Under the pieces are notes generated by a model. It saw only the letters and a list, made by a program, of their open reading frames with translations, was not told the origin of the DNA and did no database searches. Both the position numbers and the translations under genes were made by a program. This document shows, piece after piece, positions 34,479-43,792 of a DNA stretch of 62,594 bases (within the stretch, counting starts at the first letter, position 1; each line of letters starts with the position of its first letter). Origin of the DNA: Candidatus Gastranaerophilales bacterium (GTDB lineage Bacteria > Cyanobacteriota > Vampirovibrionia > Gastranaerophilales > Gastranaerophilaceae); contig CALUPV010000006.1 in NCBI GenBank assembly GCA_944322745.1, positions 67,906-130,499 on the forward strand, in the 5' to 3' direction.

Positions 34479-35570
34479 ATGAAAAAATTATTTTTAATAT
34501 TTACTTTATTTACTTTCTTATCAGTTACAAGCGTGCTGGCAGATATTATTGACCCAAGGGTTCATTACGCTGATGAGTTTTTTATAAACAAACAAGGTAA
34601 GAAAGTTACAACAAGCAGCCAATATAAGAAAGTTAAGACCCAAGTTTATAATTTGAATCCTGCTTATTCGGAAGATAATAAAAAATATGGATATATTGAT
34701 TCTGAGAAAAATTGGGTAATACCTCCAAAATTTGATTACGTAATGGGATACAGCGATGGTTTAGCTGCCGTAAAAGAAAATGATAAATGGGGTTATATAG
34801 ATACAAACGGAAATTGGGTAATAAAACCTAAATTTCATCAAATTTTTTGTCCGATAAATTCAACAAAAGAACGTTATTTGTATTTTTTAAATAAATGCGG
34901 AAATCTCTCAAGTGGATTTAGCGAAGGGCTTGCTGCAATTCCTTTATATGAAGAAGGGGTATATATTGTTAAAACTCAAGATGGCAAAAAATATAAAGCT
35001 GTATTACCAAAAGGCTTTGATACTAAGCATTCATATTTTGTTAATGGTTATATAAAAAATAATGAATTTATCGTTCAAAATAAAGAAGAAGATTATAGAA
35101 ACTATAAAAATCAGCTATATTACGAATATCCTAACGGGTATATTAATAAAACAGGGGAAGTTGTAATAAGAGGAAATTTCAAAAGTCCGATGAAATTTTC
35201 GGAGGGTCTGGCAGCTGTTAGAATAGGTAGTGACTTTGGATATATAAATACGAAGGGGGAAGTTGTTATAGAACCTGAATATTCTTTTGCCGGTAAATTT
35301 GTAAATGGTGTGGCTCGCGTAAAAAAATATAATCCTCAAAAAGAAAAAGAATACGAAGAAAGGTTCATAAATCCGAACAAAAAAAACAGCATAAATAATA
35401 TAAGTGCATATGCTGATGAAATACCGCCTCAAAATATTAAAGATATACAATCTAAAACAAATAAAAGCCCAATAATTCCATTTTCCTTAATACTGCTTAT
35501 ACTTATCATAATCACTTGGAAATCAATAAAAAAACAAAAAGAAAACAATAATGCAAACAAACAAGATTAA
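34479..35570 (+). CDS. Exported WG-repeat protein with C-terminal membrane anchor
   Basis: A 363-aa protein. Signal peptide (MKKLFLIFTLFTFLSVTSVLA) before DIIDPRVH. At least four WG repeats: YGYIDSEKNWVIPPKF, WGYIDTNGNWVIKPKF, NGYINKTGEVVI and FGYINTKGEVVIEPEY, joined by YSDGLAAVK/FSEGLAAVR links. A C-terminal transmembrane helix (about 330-348) and tail SIKKQKENN complete it. AAAGG lies 6 nt before the ATG. It overlaps the transporter gene downstream by 20 bp, showing a single transcription unit. Periplasmic or surface binding role inferred. Confidence 0.8.
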   Translation: MKKLFLIFTLFTFLSVTSVLADIIDPRVHYADEFFINKQGKKVTTSSQYKKVKTQVYNLNPAYSEDNKKYGYIDSEKNWVIPPKFDYVMGYSDGLAAVKENDKWGYIDTNGNWVIKPKFHQIFCPINSTKERYLYFLNKCGNLSSGFSEGLAAIPLYEEGVYIVKTQDGKKYKAVLPKGFDTKHSYFVNGYIKNNEFIVQNKEEDYRNYKNQLYYEYPNGYINKTGEVVIRGNFKSPMKFSEGLAAVRIGSDFGYINTKGEVVIEPEYSFAGKFVNGVARVKKYNPQKEKEYEERFINPNKKNSINNISAYADEIPPQNIKDIQSKTNKSPIIPFSLILLILIIITWKSIKKQKENNNANKQD

Positions 35571-36594
35571 AACAGTTTTTTTATATAGCATAACTCATCT
35601 TTTAATTGATGCAGCTTGTATTTTTGTACTTTATTCAACTGTTAAATTTAATAATCTTGAAAGTAGTATATTTGCTTTTATCATCATTGTTTTATATAAC
35701 ACAATTGCATTTGGAGTACAAGCTTTTATAGGAAAGATTTTTGATAGAAATAAAGAACCGAAAATATGCGCAATAATAGGATGTTTATTAACTATATCGG
35801 CTGTATTATTTTGGAGAAATCCAATAATAACATCAATACTGGCAGGTTTCGGCAATGCAGCATTCCATGTAGGAGGAGGAATAATCTGCCTGAAACTTGG
35901 TAATAAAAAAGCATCAATTCCAGGGATTTATGTTGCCCCCGGCGCTATGGGATTATTTATGGGTGCTTATATTGCCAACAAAAATATACTCCCTGCATAT
36001 ATTTGTGTAATTTTACTATCTATATGCACTCTTTTTATTCTAATTAATAAACCCAAGATAGAAACAAATCAAAACATAAAAAATCCAATATATAATAAAC
36101 TTTTACTAATTATAAACATGCTTCTTTTAGCAATTATTATAAGATCATTTATTGGACTAAGCATAACTCTTGATTGGAAAACTAATATATCTCTTGCATT
36201 TTTACTAACTTTAGCAGTAGTATTTGGCAAAATGGCAGGAGGTATTATTGCAGATAAACTCGGGTGGATAAAAACAACCGTCAGCGCACTTATTATATCT
36301 TCTCCATTAATTGCATTCGGAATTAATAATCCTATACTGTTTATAACAGGGATTTTCTTTTTTAACTTCACCATGCCTGTAACTTTGACTGCTATTTCAA
36401 ATATGTTAAATAACAGAGAAGGCTTTGCATTCGGACTTACAACCCTTGCACTGATAATAGGAGCCTACCCGTTTTTTGCAGGTATAAATTTAACAGACAA
36501 GAATACATTAATAATATTTTTCATTGTAATACTTTCTGCTGCTTTAATATATTTTGGTTTAAAAGAATATACAAAAATCAGCAAAACAAAATAA
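35551..36594 (+). CDS. MFS-like membrane transporter
   Basis: A 347-aa protein with about ten to eleven transmembrane segments. Features compatible with the major facilitator fold: a cytoplasmic loop GKIFDRNKEPK after segment 2 (compare GxLxDRxGRR) and a mid-protein GKMAGGIIADKLG, the second copy of that loop. It is shorter than the usual 400 aa. Substrate unknown. Last gene of the 32.2-36.6 kb operon. No clear terminator follows, only a weak GTCC/GGAC hairpin. Confidence 0.75.
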   Translation: MQTNKIKTVFLYSITHLLIDAACIFVLYSTVKFNNLESSIFAFIIIVLYNTIAFGVQAFIGKIFDRNKEPKICAIIGCLLTISAVLFWRNPIITSILAGFGNAAFHVGGGIICLKLGNKKASIPGIYVAPGAMGLFMGAYIANKNILPAYICVILLSICTLFILINKPKIETNQNIKNPIYNKLLLIINMLLLAIIIRSFIGLSITLDWKTNISLAFLLTLAVVFGKMAGGIIADKLGWIKTTVSALIISSPLIAFGINNPILFITGIFFFNFTMPVTLTAISNMLNNREGFAFGLTTLALIIGAYPFFAGINLTDKNTLIIFFIVILSAALIYFGLKEYTKISKTK

Positions 36595-36644
36595 GTCCGC
36601 CTTTTATATGGACAAAAAGAGCATTTTTTATTTTAATGACTGAT

Positions 36645-36773
36645 TTAACAGTTAATTAAAGCAGTACAAACTTCTTCAACAACCATAGGAAGCATTTTTT
36701 TATCTTCACCAAGAACAAGTGCTGTACAAGGCGATTTAATCATTTCCGGAATCATTACAAAACCTGTGTGCAT
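36645..36773 (-). CDS. 42-aa small protein
   Basis: ATG 36773 is preceded by AAAAGGAG with a spacing of 5-6 nt, one of the best ribosome binding sites in the window. The frame is 42 codons plus TAA. The protein begins MHTGFVMIPEMIKSPC and ends EEVCTALINC, with three cysteines (about 16, 36, 42). It lies 89 bp downstream of the TPR gene on the same strand, so it may share that transcript. I recognise no family. The good binding site and sensible composition support it as real. Confidence 0.55.
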   Translation of the reverse strand: MHTGFVMIPEMIKSPCTALVLGEDKKMLPMVVEEVCTALINC

Positions 36774-36862
36774 AAAAACTCCTTTTATATATACTGCTCT
36801 TATATAAAAACAATTCCCTATGCAATTATTGTTTTAACATTAAATTTTATTAATTTAATTAA

Positions 36863-38269
36863 TTATTTACCGAAAAGTTTCATTATCTTATCTATAAAGC
36901 CTTCTTCACTTTCAACATTTGAAGAATTTGTACTTGTCATCTTCGAGATTTTTTCTTTTAATTTTTCCGTATCAGGAGATAAAGGCGCTTTTGATAAGTA
37001 TTTTTCATAACATTCTTTTGCAGATTTAATATCTTTTATTTTCTCATAACAAAAGCCCAGTTTATTATAAACCTCATAATTATTTTTATCTGCTTTCGCC
37101 AATTTTTCATAATATTCTATAGCACTTCTGAATTCATACATATCGGCATAAACATCGCCTAATCCTTTTAATGCTATAGGGTTATCAGGTTCTTGCCTTA
37201 CAAGTTTTTCATAAAACTCCATTAAACTTGTTTTATCGCCTGATGCTTCATTTATTTTTATAATTTCTTTAATCGCTTCAGCATTCTTTGAATCAACTCT
37301 ATGCGCGTTCAAATATTCAGCAAGTGCAAGTTCATATTCTTGCTTATATGAATAGCATTTACCCATATTAAAGTGATATCCGAATGCATCATTTTGTGCA
37401 TCTGCAACAAGTGCCCTCATTTGGTATACTAAAGGATTTTGCGGTGAAAGCTCATTGAATTTATCAATGTATTCATTACATTTATCCCAATCCTTAATGT
37501 TAAAATAGTATTCGGCAAATAAAGCATAATAATTAGCATTTGTTCTGTCTTGAATTGAATTTAAAACTTTTAATGCTTCTTCATTTTCACCTTTCATTAG
37601 TAAAGCTTTTGTTTTAGAGTAATCATTTCTTGAATTTTCTAAAGCCTTATCAAACTGACCTTCTTTCATATATAAAGCAGAAAGATATTCAGCCAATTCA
37701 TTAACCTGCGGAAAAGCTTTAACACCTCTTTCTAAAACACTTATAGCAGAGAATCTGTCTCCCATCTCCGCATATAAATCTGCAAGCTTATAATATATAG
37801 CCATATCATCTTTTGTTTCGATAATTCTAAAATATTCATCAATTGCATTTTGAATTTTACCGGTATGTTCATATGCTTTAGCTAGTAAAAATCTGGCATT
37901 CACAAGTTCTGGTTCTTCTGTTGTTGAAGAAATTGCTTTTTTATAATCATCTATTGATTGAGATACTTTTTCATTTAAAATCTTATACTTAGCACGAGTA
38001 ATATAATATTTATATTTATTAGTACTGTCATAAATATCCATTAACTCAGAATAACCGACCAAACAATTAGGATTAACAACAACAAGCTCTTCCCAATATT
38101 TTGCAGCTTCCTCTTTTTTATCCATTGTCTTTGCTAAAAGTGCAATTTTCTCAAGATACTCAGCATCATCTTTTAATTTATCGTATGCTCGTTCAAGCAT
38201 TTCATATGCTCTATCATATTGCTCTTCATCAATTAGCATTTGTGCCTGCATTAAAATACCGTTGCTCAT
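36863..38269 (-). CDS. TPR-repeat protein
   Basis: A 468-aa protein from ATG 38269 (MSNGILMQAQ), with AAAGGA 6 nt upstream; the longer frame to 38320 has no binding site. About ten TPR units run almost end to end (for example YDRAYEMLERAYDKL, AIDEYFRIIETKDD, YELALAEYLNAHRVD, AIEYYEKLAKADKN, YEVYNKLGFCYEK). No signal peptide, so a cytoplasmic scaffold is likely. The last about 40 residues (Ser/Asn-rich, then GFIDKIMKLFGK) could be an amphipathic membrane-binding helix. Partners unknown. Confidence 0.85.
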   Translation of the reverse strand: MSNGILMQAQMLIDEEQYDRAYEMLERAYDKLKDDAEYLEKIALLAKTMDKKEEAAKYWEELVVVNPNCLVGYSELMDIYDSTNKYKYYITRAKYKILNEKVSQSIDDYKKAISSTTEEPELVNARFLLAKAYEHTGKIQNAIDEYFRIIETKDDMAIYYKLADLYAEMGDRFSAISVLERGVKAFPQVNELAEYLSALYMKEGQFDKALENSRNDYSKTKALLMKGENEEALKVLNSIQDRTNANYYALFAEYYFNIKDWDKCNEYIDKFNELSPQNPLVYQMRALVADAQNDAFGYHFNMGKCYSYKQEYELALAEYLNAHRVDSKNAEAIKEIIKINEASGDKTSLMEFYEKLVRQEPDNPIALKGLGDVYADMYEFRSAIEYYEKLAKADKNNYEVYNKLGFCYEKIKDIKSAKECYEKYLSKAPLSPDTEKLKEKISKMTSTNSSNVESEEGFIDKIMKLFGK

Positions 38270-38366
38270 TATTTTTCCTTTTTCCCTAATCTTAAAACCT
38301 ATTATATAACATAAAAACAATTTAAAATAGCCTATAAATTTAGCTTGGCTAGCTATATAAAAAATA

Positions 38367-38395
38367 TTGTATAAATCAAACGTTTGTTTTATAAT
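38367..38395 (+). promoter_or_regulatory. Promoter with built-in palindromic operator for the TetR/efflux operon
   Basis: -35 TTGTAT (38367-38372), exactly 17 bp spacer, -10 TATAAT (38390-38395). The spacer contains the palindrome CAAACGTTTG (38377-38386), extended by near-symmetric A/T flanks. A TetR dimer bound there would block RNA polymerase, which is the usual autoregulation of such operons. The regulator gene starts 18 bp downstream. Confidence 0.72.
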
Positions 38396-38412
38396 AAAAT
38401 AAAGGATATTTA

Positions 38413-39045
38413 ATGAGCATGAAAAAAGTTGATAAAAATTCTAAAGAACGTATTCTAAAGGCTGCGGTAAAATTATTTGCCGAAAAAGGATATGAAGGAA
38501 CCAGTATAAGAGAAATATGTAAAACCGCCAAATCAAATATATGTATGATTTCATACTATTGGGGCGGAAAAAAAGAACTTTATCAAGGGATTATAGATGA
38601 TTTACTTTCTCGTCTTAAAGAATATGCTCAAAGCTTTATTGATTTTAAAGTTAATCCCAATACACTTGATAAAAAAGAGCAAATAAATCTGCTTATAACC
38701 ATATTGGATAAATTTATAGCATTCTTTTATTCTGAAAATATATCAAAAGATATGATTATATTTTTAATGAAAGAACAACAGAACCCTGATTTTACGGTAA
38801 CTTCAGAAACATTCAAATATTTAAGAACGGTTGTTGGCGCCGTATTTAATAAAAATGAGAATGATAAAGAAATTATATTCAGAACATTGTTTATACTTTC
38901 GCAGATTAATTCGCCTAGAATATTGCCCTCCTTTTCACTTAAGTTATTAAGGCAGGATGATTTTGTTGAAGAAGATATTAAAATAATAAAAGAAAATTTA
39001 AAATTTTATATAAATTCTCTTTTAAAGGAGGAAAAAATTGTATAA
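38413..39045 (+). CDS. TetR-family repressor of the efflux operon
   Basis: A 210-aa protein. N-terminal helix-turn-helix (about 15-60): RILKAAVKLFAEKGYEGTSIREI and NICMISYYWGGKKELY. The second part resembles CecR/YbiH-type regulators, whose recognition helix has YYFGGKxxLY. The C-terminal domain binds an unknown inducer. AAAGGA lies 7 nt before the ATG, with an alternative ATG two codons later. The stop overlaps the next gene's TTG start by 8 bp. Likely represses its own promoter at 38367-38395. In E. coli the CecR regulator is linked to ybhGFSR, the same pump type as here. Confidence 0.88.
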   Translation: MSMKKVDKNSKERILKAAVKLFAEKGYEGTSIREICKTAKSNICMISYYWGGKKELYQGIIDDLLSRLKEYAQSFIDFKVNPNTLDKKEQINLLITILDKFIAFFYSENISKDMIIFLMKEQQNPDFTVTSETFKYLRTVVGAVFNKNENDKEIIFRTLFILSQINSPRILPSFSLKLLRQDDFVEEDIKIIKENLKFYINSLLKEEKIV

Positions 39046-40354
39046 AAAAATATTACTTTCTCTTTCATTATTAATATGCAGCAACTATGTGTTCGCGATT
39101 GAAAGAACAGAACTAAATACAGAATTTTTTGATAATTTTAACGATGGTTGTCTTTCTCAATATATAAATGAAGCCATAGAAAATAACCATACAGCAAAAC
39201 AAGCAACAGCAAAAGTAGAACAATACAGACAGCAAACAAAATCATCACTGGGAAGAGAATTACCTTCTTTGAGTGTCGGTGCAAATTATTTAGGACTAAA
39301 AGTCCCTGATTTAGATAACTTTCAACTAAGAACAAATGCTTTTATCCTTCCTTTTGTTGCTAATTATGAAGCAGACATATTACTAAAGAACAGAGATAAA
39401 ACAAAAAGCACCAAAAAATCTTATGAAGCAAGTAAACAAGATGAAAAAGCAATATATATAGCATTATTAACTGATGTTGCAACAACTTATACAAATATTC
39501 TTCAATATGATGAAATCATAGATAAACAAAAAGAATTAGTTAATATATCGCAAGAGATTTTAGATAATAATAACCGTAAATTTGAACGCGGAGTTATTAA
39601 TTCAACCGTCTTAAATAATTCAAAAAAGGAATTAGAAACTGTTAAAAATGAACTTGAAAACTACGAAAAACAAAGAGAAATAATATTAATGCAGTTGGCT
39701 GTGTTAACAGGCACAAGCCCTGAAAACAAGGATGATATTCAAAGAGGAAAACTTAATGATTTTGAATATCAAAAAATAATACCGACAGAAATTACATCAG
39801 ATGTAATTTTTTCAAGACCTGATGTAATAGCTGCAGAAACAATGTTAGAAAAAGCTCAAATAGATATCAGAATTGCAAGAAAAGAATTTTTGCCAACATT
39901 TAACATAACAGGACTATGGGCATTTAATACTATTGCATCAGGGAATTTCTTTTCTTGGGAATCTTCTTTAGCAGCATTAATGGCAGGAGCAATGCAGGAT
40001 ATCTTCACAGGAGGAAGGAAAATTGCCAGTCTTAAATTTCAAAAGGCAAAATATGAAGAACTTTTTGAAAACTATAAACAAGTAAGCATAGAAGCTGTAA
40101 AAGAAGTCAATACCGCTCTATGTCTCATAAAACATGACATAAATATTGATAATAATACAAATAATCAATTGGTTTATGAAACAAAAAATTACAACGATTC
40201 ACAAAAAATGCTGAATAGAGGAGTAATTTCTAATAATGAATATTTATCAGCTAAAAAGAAATATATAATAGCAGAAATTCAAAAATCACAAACAAAAACC
40301 CAACGTATAGTAAATTACTATACATTATATAAATCTGCCGGAGGTAAACTATGA
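39038..40354 (+). CDS. TolC-family outer-membrane efflux protein
   Basis: A 438-aa protein starting at TTG 39038 with a perfect AAAGGAGG 7 nt upstream. Signal peptide (about 1-20, ending YVFA). Two outer-membrane-efflux-protein halves with long coiled-coil helices follow; the typical SRPDVIAAE and ARKEFLPTF motifs sit near 265-290 and FTGGRK near 325. It would form the outer-membrane duct of the tripartite ABC exporter encoded downstream. The stop overlaps the next ATG (ATGA). Confidence 0.9.
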   Translation: MYKKILLSLSLLICSNYVFAIERTELNTEFFDNFNDGCLSQYINEAIENNHTAKQATAKVEQYRQQTKSSLGRELPSLSVGANYLGLKVPDLDNFQLRTNAFILPFVANYEADILLKNRDKTKSTKKSYEASKQDEKAIYIALLTDVATTYTNILQYDEIIDKQKELVNISQEILDNNNRKFERGVINSTVLNNSKKELETVKNELENYEKQREIILMQLAVLTGTSPENKDDIQRGKLNDFEYQKIIPTEITSDVIFSRPDVIAAETMLEKAQIDIRIARKEFLPTFNITGLWAFNTIASGNFFSWESSLAALMAGAMQDIFTGGRKIASLKFQKAKYEELFENYKQVSIEAVKEVNTALCLIKHDINIDNNTNNQLVYETKNYNDSQKMLNRGVISNNEYLSAKKKYIIAEIQKSQTKTQRIVNYYTLYKSAGGKL

Positions 40355-41208
40355 AGAAAAAAATCGTATTAATAATATTTTTATTACTATTCATAACAGG
40401 AGCTATATTTTTTCTGACACATAAAAATAAAAATCTTGATGAACTTACCTTGTACGGCAATATAGAAATAAGGCAAGTTGATTTAAGCTTCCAAGTCTCA
40501 GGCAAAATAGAAAAAATGCTAAAAGAAGAAGGTGACAAAGTAGAAAAAGGTGAATTACTTGCTACAATAGATTCAAAAGATTATAAAGCCAATTTAGATA
40601 AAGCCCAAGCTGAGGTAGAAATAGCACTTGCACTTAAAAATGAAGCGGAAGATAAATTTAACAGACAAGCACCTCTAACAACCGATAACACTTTATCAAA
40701 ACAAGATTATGATACTTTATTAAATACAAAAGATAAAGCAAACGCAGACTACAATAAAGCAATAGCATCAAAAGAATTTGCTCAAAACCAACTTGATTAC
40801 ACAAAAATTTATGCTCCTGACAACGGAATAATAACAGTAAGAGTCCAAGAACCCGGTGCAACGGTAAACAAAGGTCAAATCGTTTATACAATGACAAAAA
40901 CAACTCCTGTATGGATAAGAGCATACGTTAATGAAACCGATTTAGGAAACATAAAATACGGGCAAAAAACAAAAGTTTATACAGATTCAATAAACCCTAA
41001 TACCGGAGAAAAACGTTCTTATGAAGGTTATATTGGTTACATCTCACCTGTTGCGGAATTTACTCCAAAAACAGTACAAACAACAGATTTAAGAACAGAT
41101 TTAGTATATAGAATAAGAGTCTACATTGATAATGTTGATGATTATTTAAGGCAAGGGATGCCAACAACAATCAAAATTGATTTAAAAAATAATAAGAAAA
41201 TAAAATGA
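40351..41208 (+). CDS. HlyD-family periplasmic adaptor (YbhG-like)
   Basis: A 285-aa protein. N-terminal membrane anchor (about 5-22), lipoyl-like half IEVRQVDLSFQVSGKI-type (about 35-60), short helical hairpin (about 75-135), second lipoyl half DNGIITVRVQEPGATVNKGQ, and a beta-barrel part. It bridges the inner-membrane ABC permeases and the TolC duct. The compact size matches YbhG-type adaptors. It overlaps both neighbours by 4 bp. Confidence 0.9.
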   Translation: MKKKIVLIIFLLLFITGAIFFLTHKNKNLDELTLYGNIEIRQVDLSFQVSGKIEKMLKEEGDKVEKGELLATIDSKDYKANLDKAQAEVEIALALKNEAEDKFNRQAPLTTDNTLSKQDYDTLLNTKDKANADYNKAIASKEFAQNQLDYTKIYAPDNGIITVRVQEPGATVNKGQIVYTMTKTTPVWIRAYVNETDLGNIKYGQKTKVYTDSINPNTGEKRSYEGYIGYISPVAEFTPKTVQTTDLRTDLVYRIRVYIDNVDDYLRQGMPTTIKIDLKNNKKIK

Positions 41209-42686
41209 ACAGCATTATAATAAAAAATCTGACAAAAAAGTTTGGACAAATAACTGCAATTAATAATCTTTCTCTAAATATAGAGGAAGGCAAAATTACA
41301 GGGCTTATTGGTGCTGATGCTTCAGGTAAAACAACATTAATAAGACTCATAATAGGACTTTTAAAACCTGATAACGGAGAAATTTCTATTTTAAATTTGA
41401 ATCCCGGTAAACAAAAATCCGAAATTACAAAAAGAATAGGCTATATGCCGCAAAAATTCGGTTTATATGAAGATTTAACCGTCATCGAAAATTTAAAATT
41501 ATATGCCGATTTAAAAAAACAACCTTACCAATTTGAGAAAATGCTTGAATTCACAAAATTATCCGATTTCCAAGACAGACTGGCAGGTGCTTTATCAGGA
41601 GGAATGAAACAAAAACTTGGTTTAGCCTGCACTCTTTTGGGTAATCCTGAAGTTTTATTATTAGATGAACCATCAGTAGGTGTAGATCCAGTTTCAAGAA
41701 TAGATTTGATGAAAATGGTAAGGGAATTAATTACTCCCCAAACAACAGTTTTATGGTCAACCGCATATTTAGATGAAGCACATAGTTTTGATAAAGCAGT
41801 TATTCTTGATAAAGGAGAAGTTATATTTAACGGGAAACCGACTGACTTGGCAGATACTACCAAAAACTTTGAAAATAAAGTTATTGAACTAATGGGCGGC
41901 TATAAAAAAGAAATATCAAAGATTGCAGAAAACTACCCGACAGTAGAACAAAATATTGAATACAGTGTTGAAGCTGATAACCTTGAAAAAAAATACGGTG
42001 ATTTCTATGCAGTAAAAAATAACACCTTTTGCATAAAAAAAGGTGAAATTTTTGGTTTGTTAGGTCCAAACGGAGCAGGGAAATCAACCTCATTTAAAAT
42101 GATGTGCGGACTTATAAAACCAACTTCAGGCAGTGCAAAAATTATGGGAATTGATATTAAAGAAAACCCTGTAAAAGCACGTTCAAATTTAGGTTATATG
42201 GCACAAAAATTTTCATTATACGGCTCTTTAACGGTAGAACAGAATTTAAGATTTTTTGCTTCAGTGTATGGAATCGGCATCTTAAACAGAAAAGAAAGAA
42301 TAAATGAAATTCTTGATATTTTTGATTTAAGAGAAATAGCAAATCAGAAATCAGAAAGTCTTCCGTTAGGCTATAAACAAAGGTTATCTATGGCTTGCGC
42401 TTTAATTCATAATCCGCCTGTTTTGTTTTTAGATGAACCCACATCAGGTGTTGATATAATTGCAAGACATAAATTTTGGAATCATATAACAGCTTTAGCA
42501 AAAAAAGGAGTAACAATATTAGTAACAACCCATTTTATGGATGAAGCAGAATTTTGTGACAGAATAAGTCTTTTTTATAAAGGTAAAACAATAACTATAG
42601 GAACCCCAAAAGAACTTAAAGAAAAAGCAAACGCAAAAACAATGCAGGAAGCATTTATCAAACTTGTTCAGGAGGGCGATAAATGA
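41205..42686 (+). CDS. Tandem ABC-transporter ATPase (YbhF-like)
   Basis: A 493-aa protein with two complete nucleotide-binding domains. First: Walker A GADASGKTT, signature LSGGMKQKL, Walker B LLLDEPSVGVDP. Second (from about 250): Walker A GPNGAGKST, signature position LPLGYKQRL (divergent, as in YbhF), Walker B LFLDEPTSGVD. It energises the two downstream permeases. It overlaps both neighbours by 4 bp, so all are made together. The fused ATPase with two permeases is the YbhF-S-R arrangement, which exports drugs or cations. Confidence 0.93.
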   Translation: MNSIIIKNLTKKFGQITAINNLSLNIEEGKITGLIGADASGKTTLIRLIIGLLKPDNGEISILNLNPGKQKSEITKRIGYMPQKFGLYEDLTVIENLKLYADLKKQPYQFEKMLEFTKLSDFQDRLAGALSGGMKQKLGLACTLLGNPEVLLLDEPSVGVDPVSRIDLMKMVRELITPQTTVLWSTAYLDEAHSFDKAVILDKGEVIFNGKPTDLADTTKNFENKVIELMGGYKKEISKIAENYPTVEQNIEYSVEADNLEKKYGDFYAVKNNTFCIKKGEIFGLLGPNGAGKSTSFKMMCGLIKPTSGSAKIMGIDIKENPVKARSNLGYMAQKFSLYGSLTVEQNLRFFASVYGIGILNRKERINEILDIFDLREIANQKSESLPLGYKQRLSMACALIHNPPVLFLDEPTSGVDIIARHKFWNHITALAKKGVTILVTTHFMDEAEFCDRISLFYKGKTITIGTPKELKEKANAKTMQEAFIKLVQEGDK

Positions 42687-43792
42687 AGATATTACTTGCC
42701 TTAATAAAAAAAGAATTTAAACAAATTATAAGAGATCCAAGCAGTATAATTATAGCTTTTGTCCTGCCTTTTATCTCAATTATGATATATATGTACGGAA
42801 TAAATCTTGACTCTGTTAAAGTAAATATCGGAATCAAAAATGATGATGCTAATCCTGAGGTAACTACACTCGTAGAATCTTTTGGAAAGAACAAATACAT
42901 TAATTCCATACCATACGATAATGAAAAAGACATAACACAAGCAATTACTCGCTCAAAAATAAAAGGTGCGGTTATTATTCCTAACGATTTTTCAAAAAAA
43001 TTATCAAAAGGTGAAAGTTCTGAAATTTTAGTTATAACAGACGGTTCTGAAGTTAATACGGCAAATTATATCCAAAACTACGCTTCATCAATTACAAATG
43101 ACTGGCTAATGACAAGCAAATATAAATACCTCGTTACTCCTCCAATAATAAACACAGAATTAAGAGCCTGGTATAATCAAGATTTAAACAGTCATTATTT
43201 TATCCTGCCAGGGTCTATAGCTATTACAATGACTTTAATAGGTATTCTATTAACAGCACTTGTAGTAGCAAGGGAATGGGAACGAGGTACAATGGAATCT
43301 CTTTTGAGTACACAAGTTCGAAGAATTGATATTGTTTTGGGTAAATATATTCCGTACTTTTGCTTGGGTTTAACTTCTATGATATTTAATGTTTCTATGT
43401 GTATAGGGGTATTTAAAATACCGTTCAGAGGAAATTACTTCGTATTTTTTCTTGTAAGTTCTTTATTTTTATTTACTCTTTTAGGAATAGGTCTTTTAAT
43501 TTCTTCAAAACTTAAAAATCAATTTTTAGCAAGTCAAGTTTCATTAGGTATAGGTTTTTTACCTGCCTTGTTACTTTCGGGCTTGATTTTTCCAATAAGT
43601 TCCATGCCATTATTTTTCCAGTATTTAACAGGAATTCTGCCGCCAAAATATTTTATAATTTTCGTAGAAAGCGAGTATATGGCAGGAACAATATTTGAAA
43701 TTGTAGTTATAAATTCCATTTTTCTTACAATTTTAGGAACAATTTTATTCATTCTTGTATATAAGAGTACAAACATGAGATTAGAAAAATGA
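42683..43792 (+). CDS. ABC-2 type permease, first of pair (YbhS-like)
   Basis: A 369-aa protein: one N-terminal transmembrane segment (about 20-38), a large external domain (about 40-170), then five more segments. The family sequence EWERGTMESLL follows the second segment. Forms the membrane pore with the next gene product. The ATPase and this permease overlap by ATGA. Confidence 0.9.
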   Translation: MKILLALIKKEFKQIIRDPSSIIIAFVLPFISIMIYMYGINLDSVKVNIGIKNDDANPEVTTLVESFGKNKYINSIPYDNEKDITQAITRSKIKGAVIIPNDFSKKLSKGESSEILVITDGSEVNTANYIQNYASSITNDWLMTSKYKYLVTPPIINTELRAWYNQDLNSHYFILPGSIAITMTLIGILLTALVVAREWERGTMESLLSTQVRRIDIVLGKYIPYFCLGLTSMIFNVSMCIGVFKIPFRGNYFVFFLVSSLFLFTLLGIGLLISSKLKNQFLASQVSLGIGFLPALLLSGLIFPISSMPLFFQYLTGILPPKYFIIFVESEYMAGTIFEIVVINSIFLTILGTILFILVYKSTNMRLEK

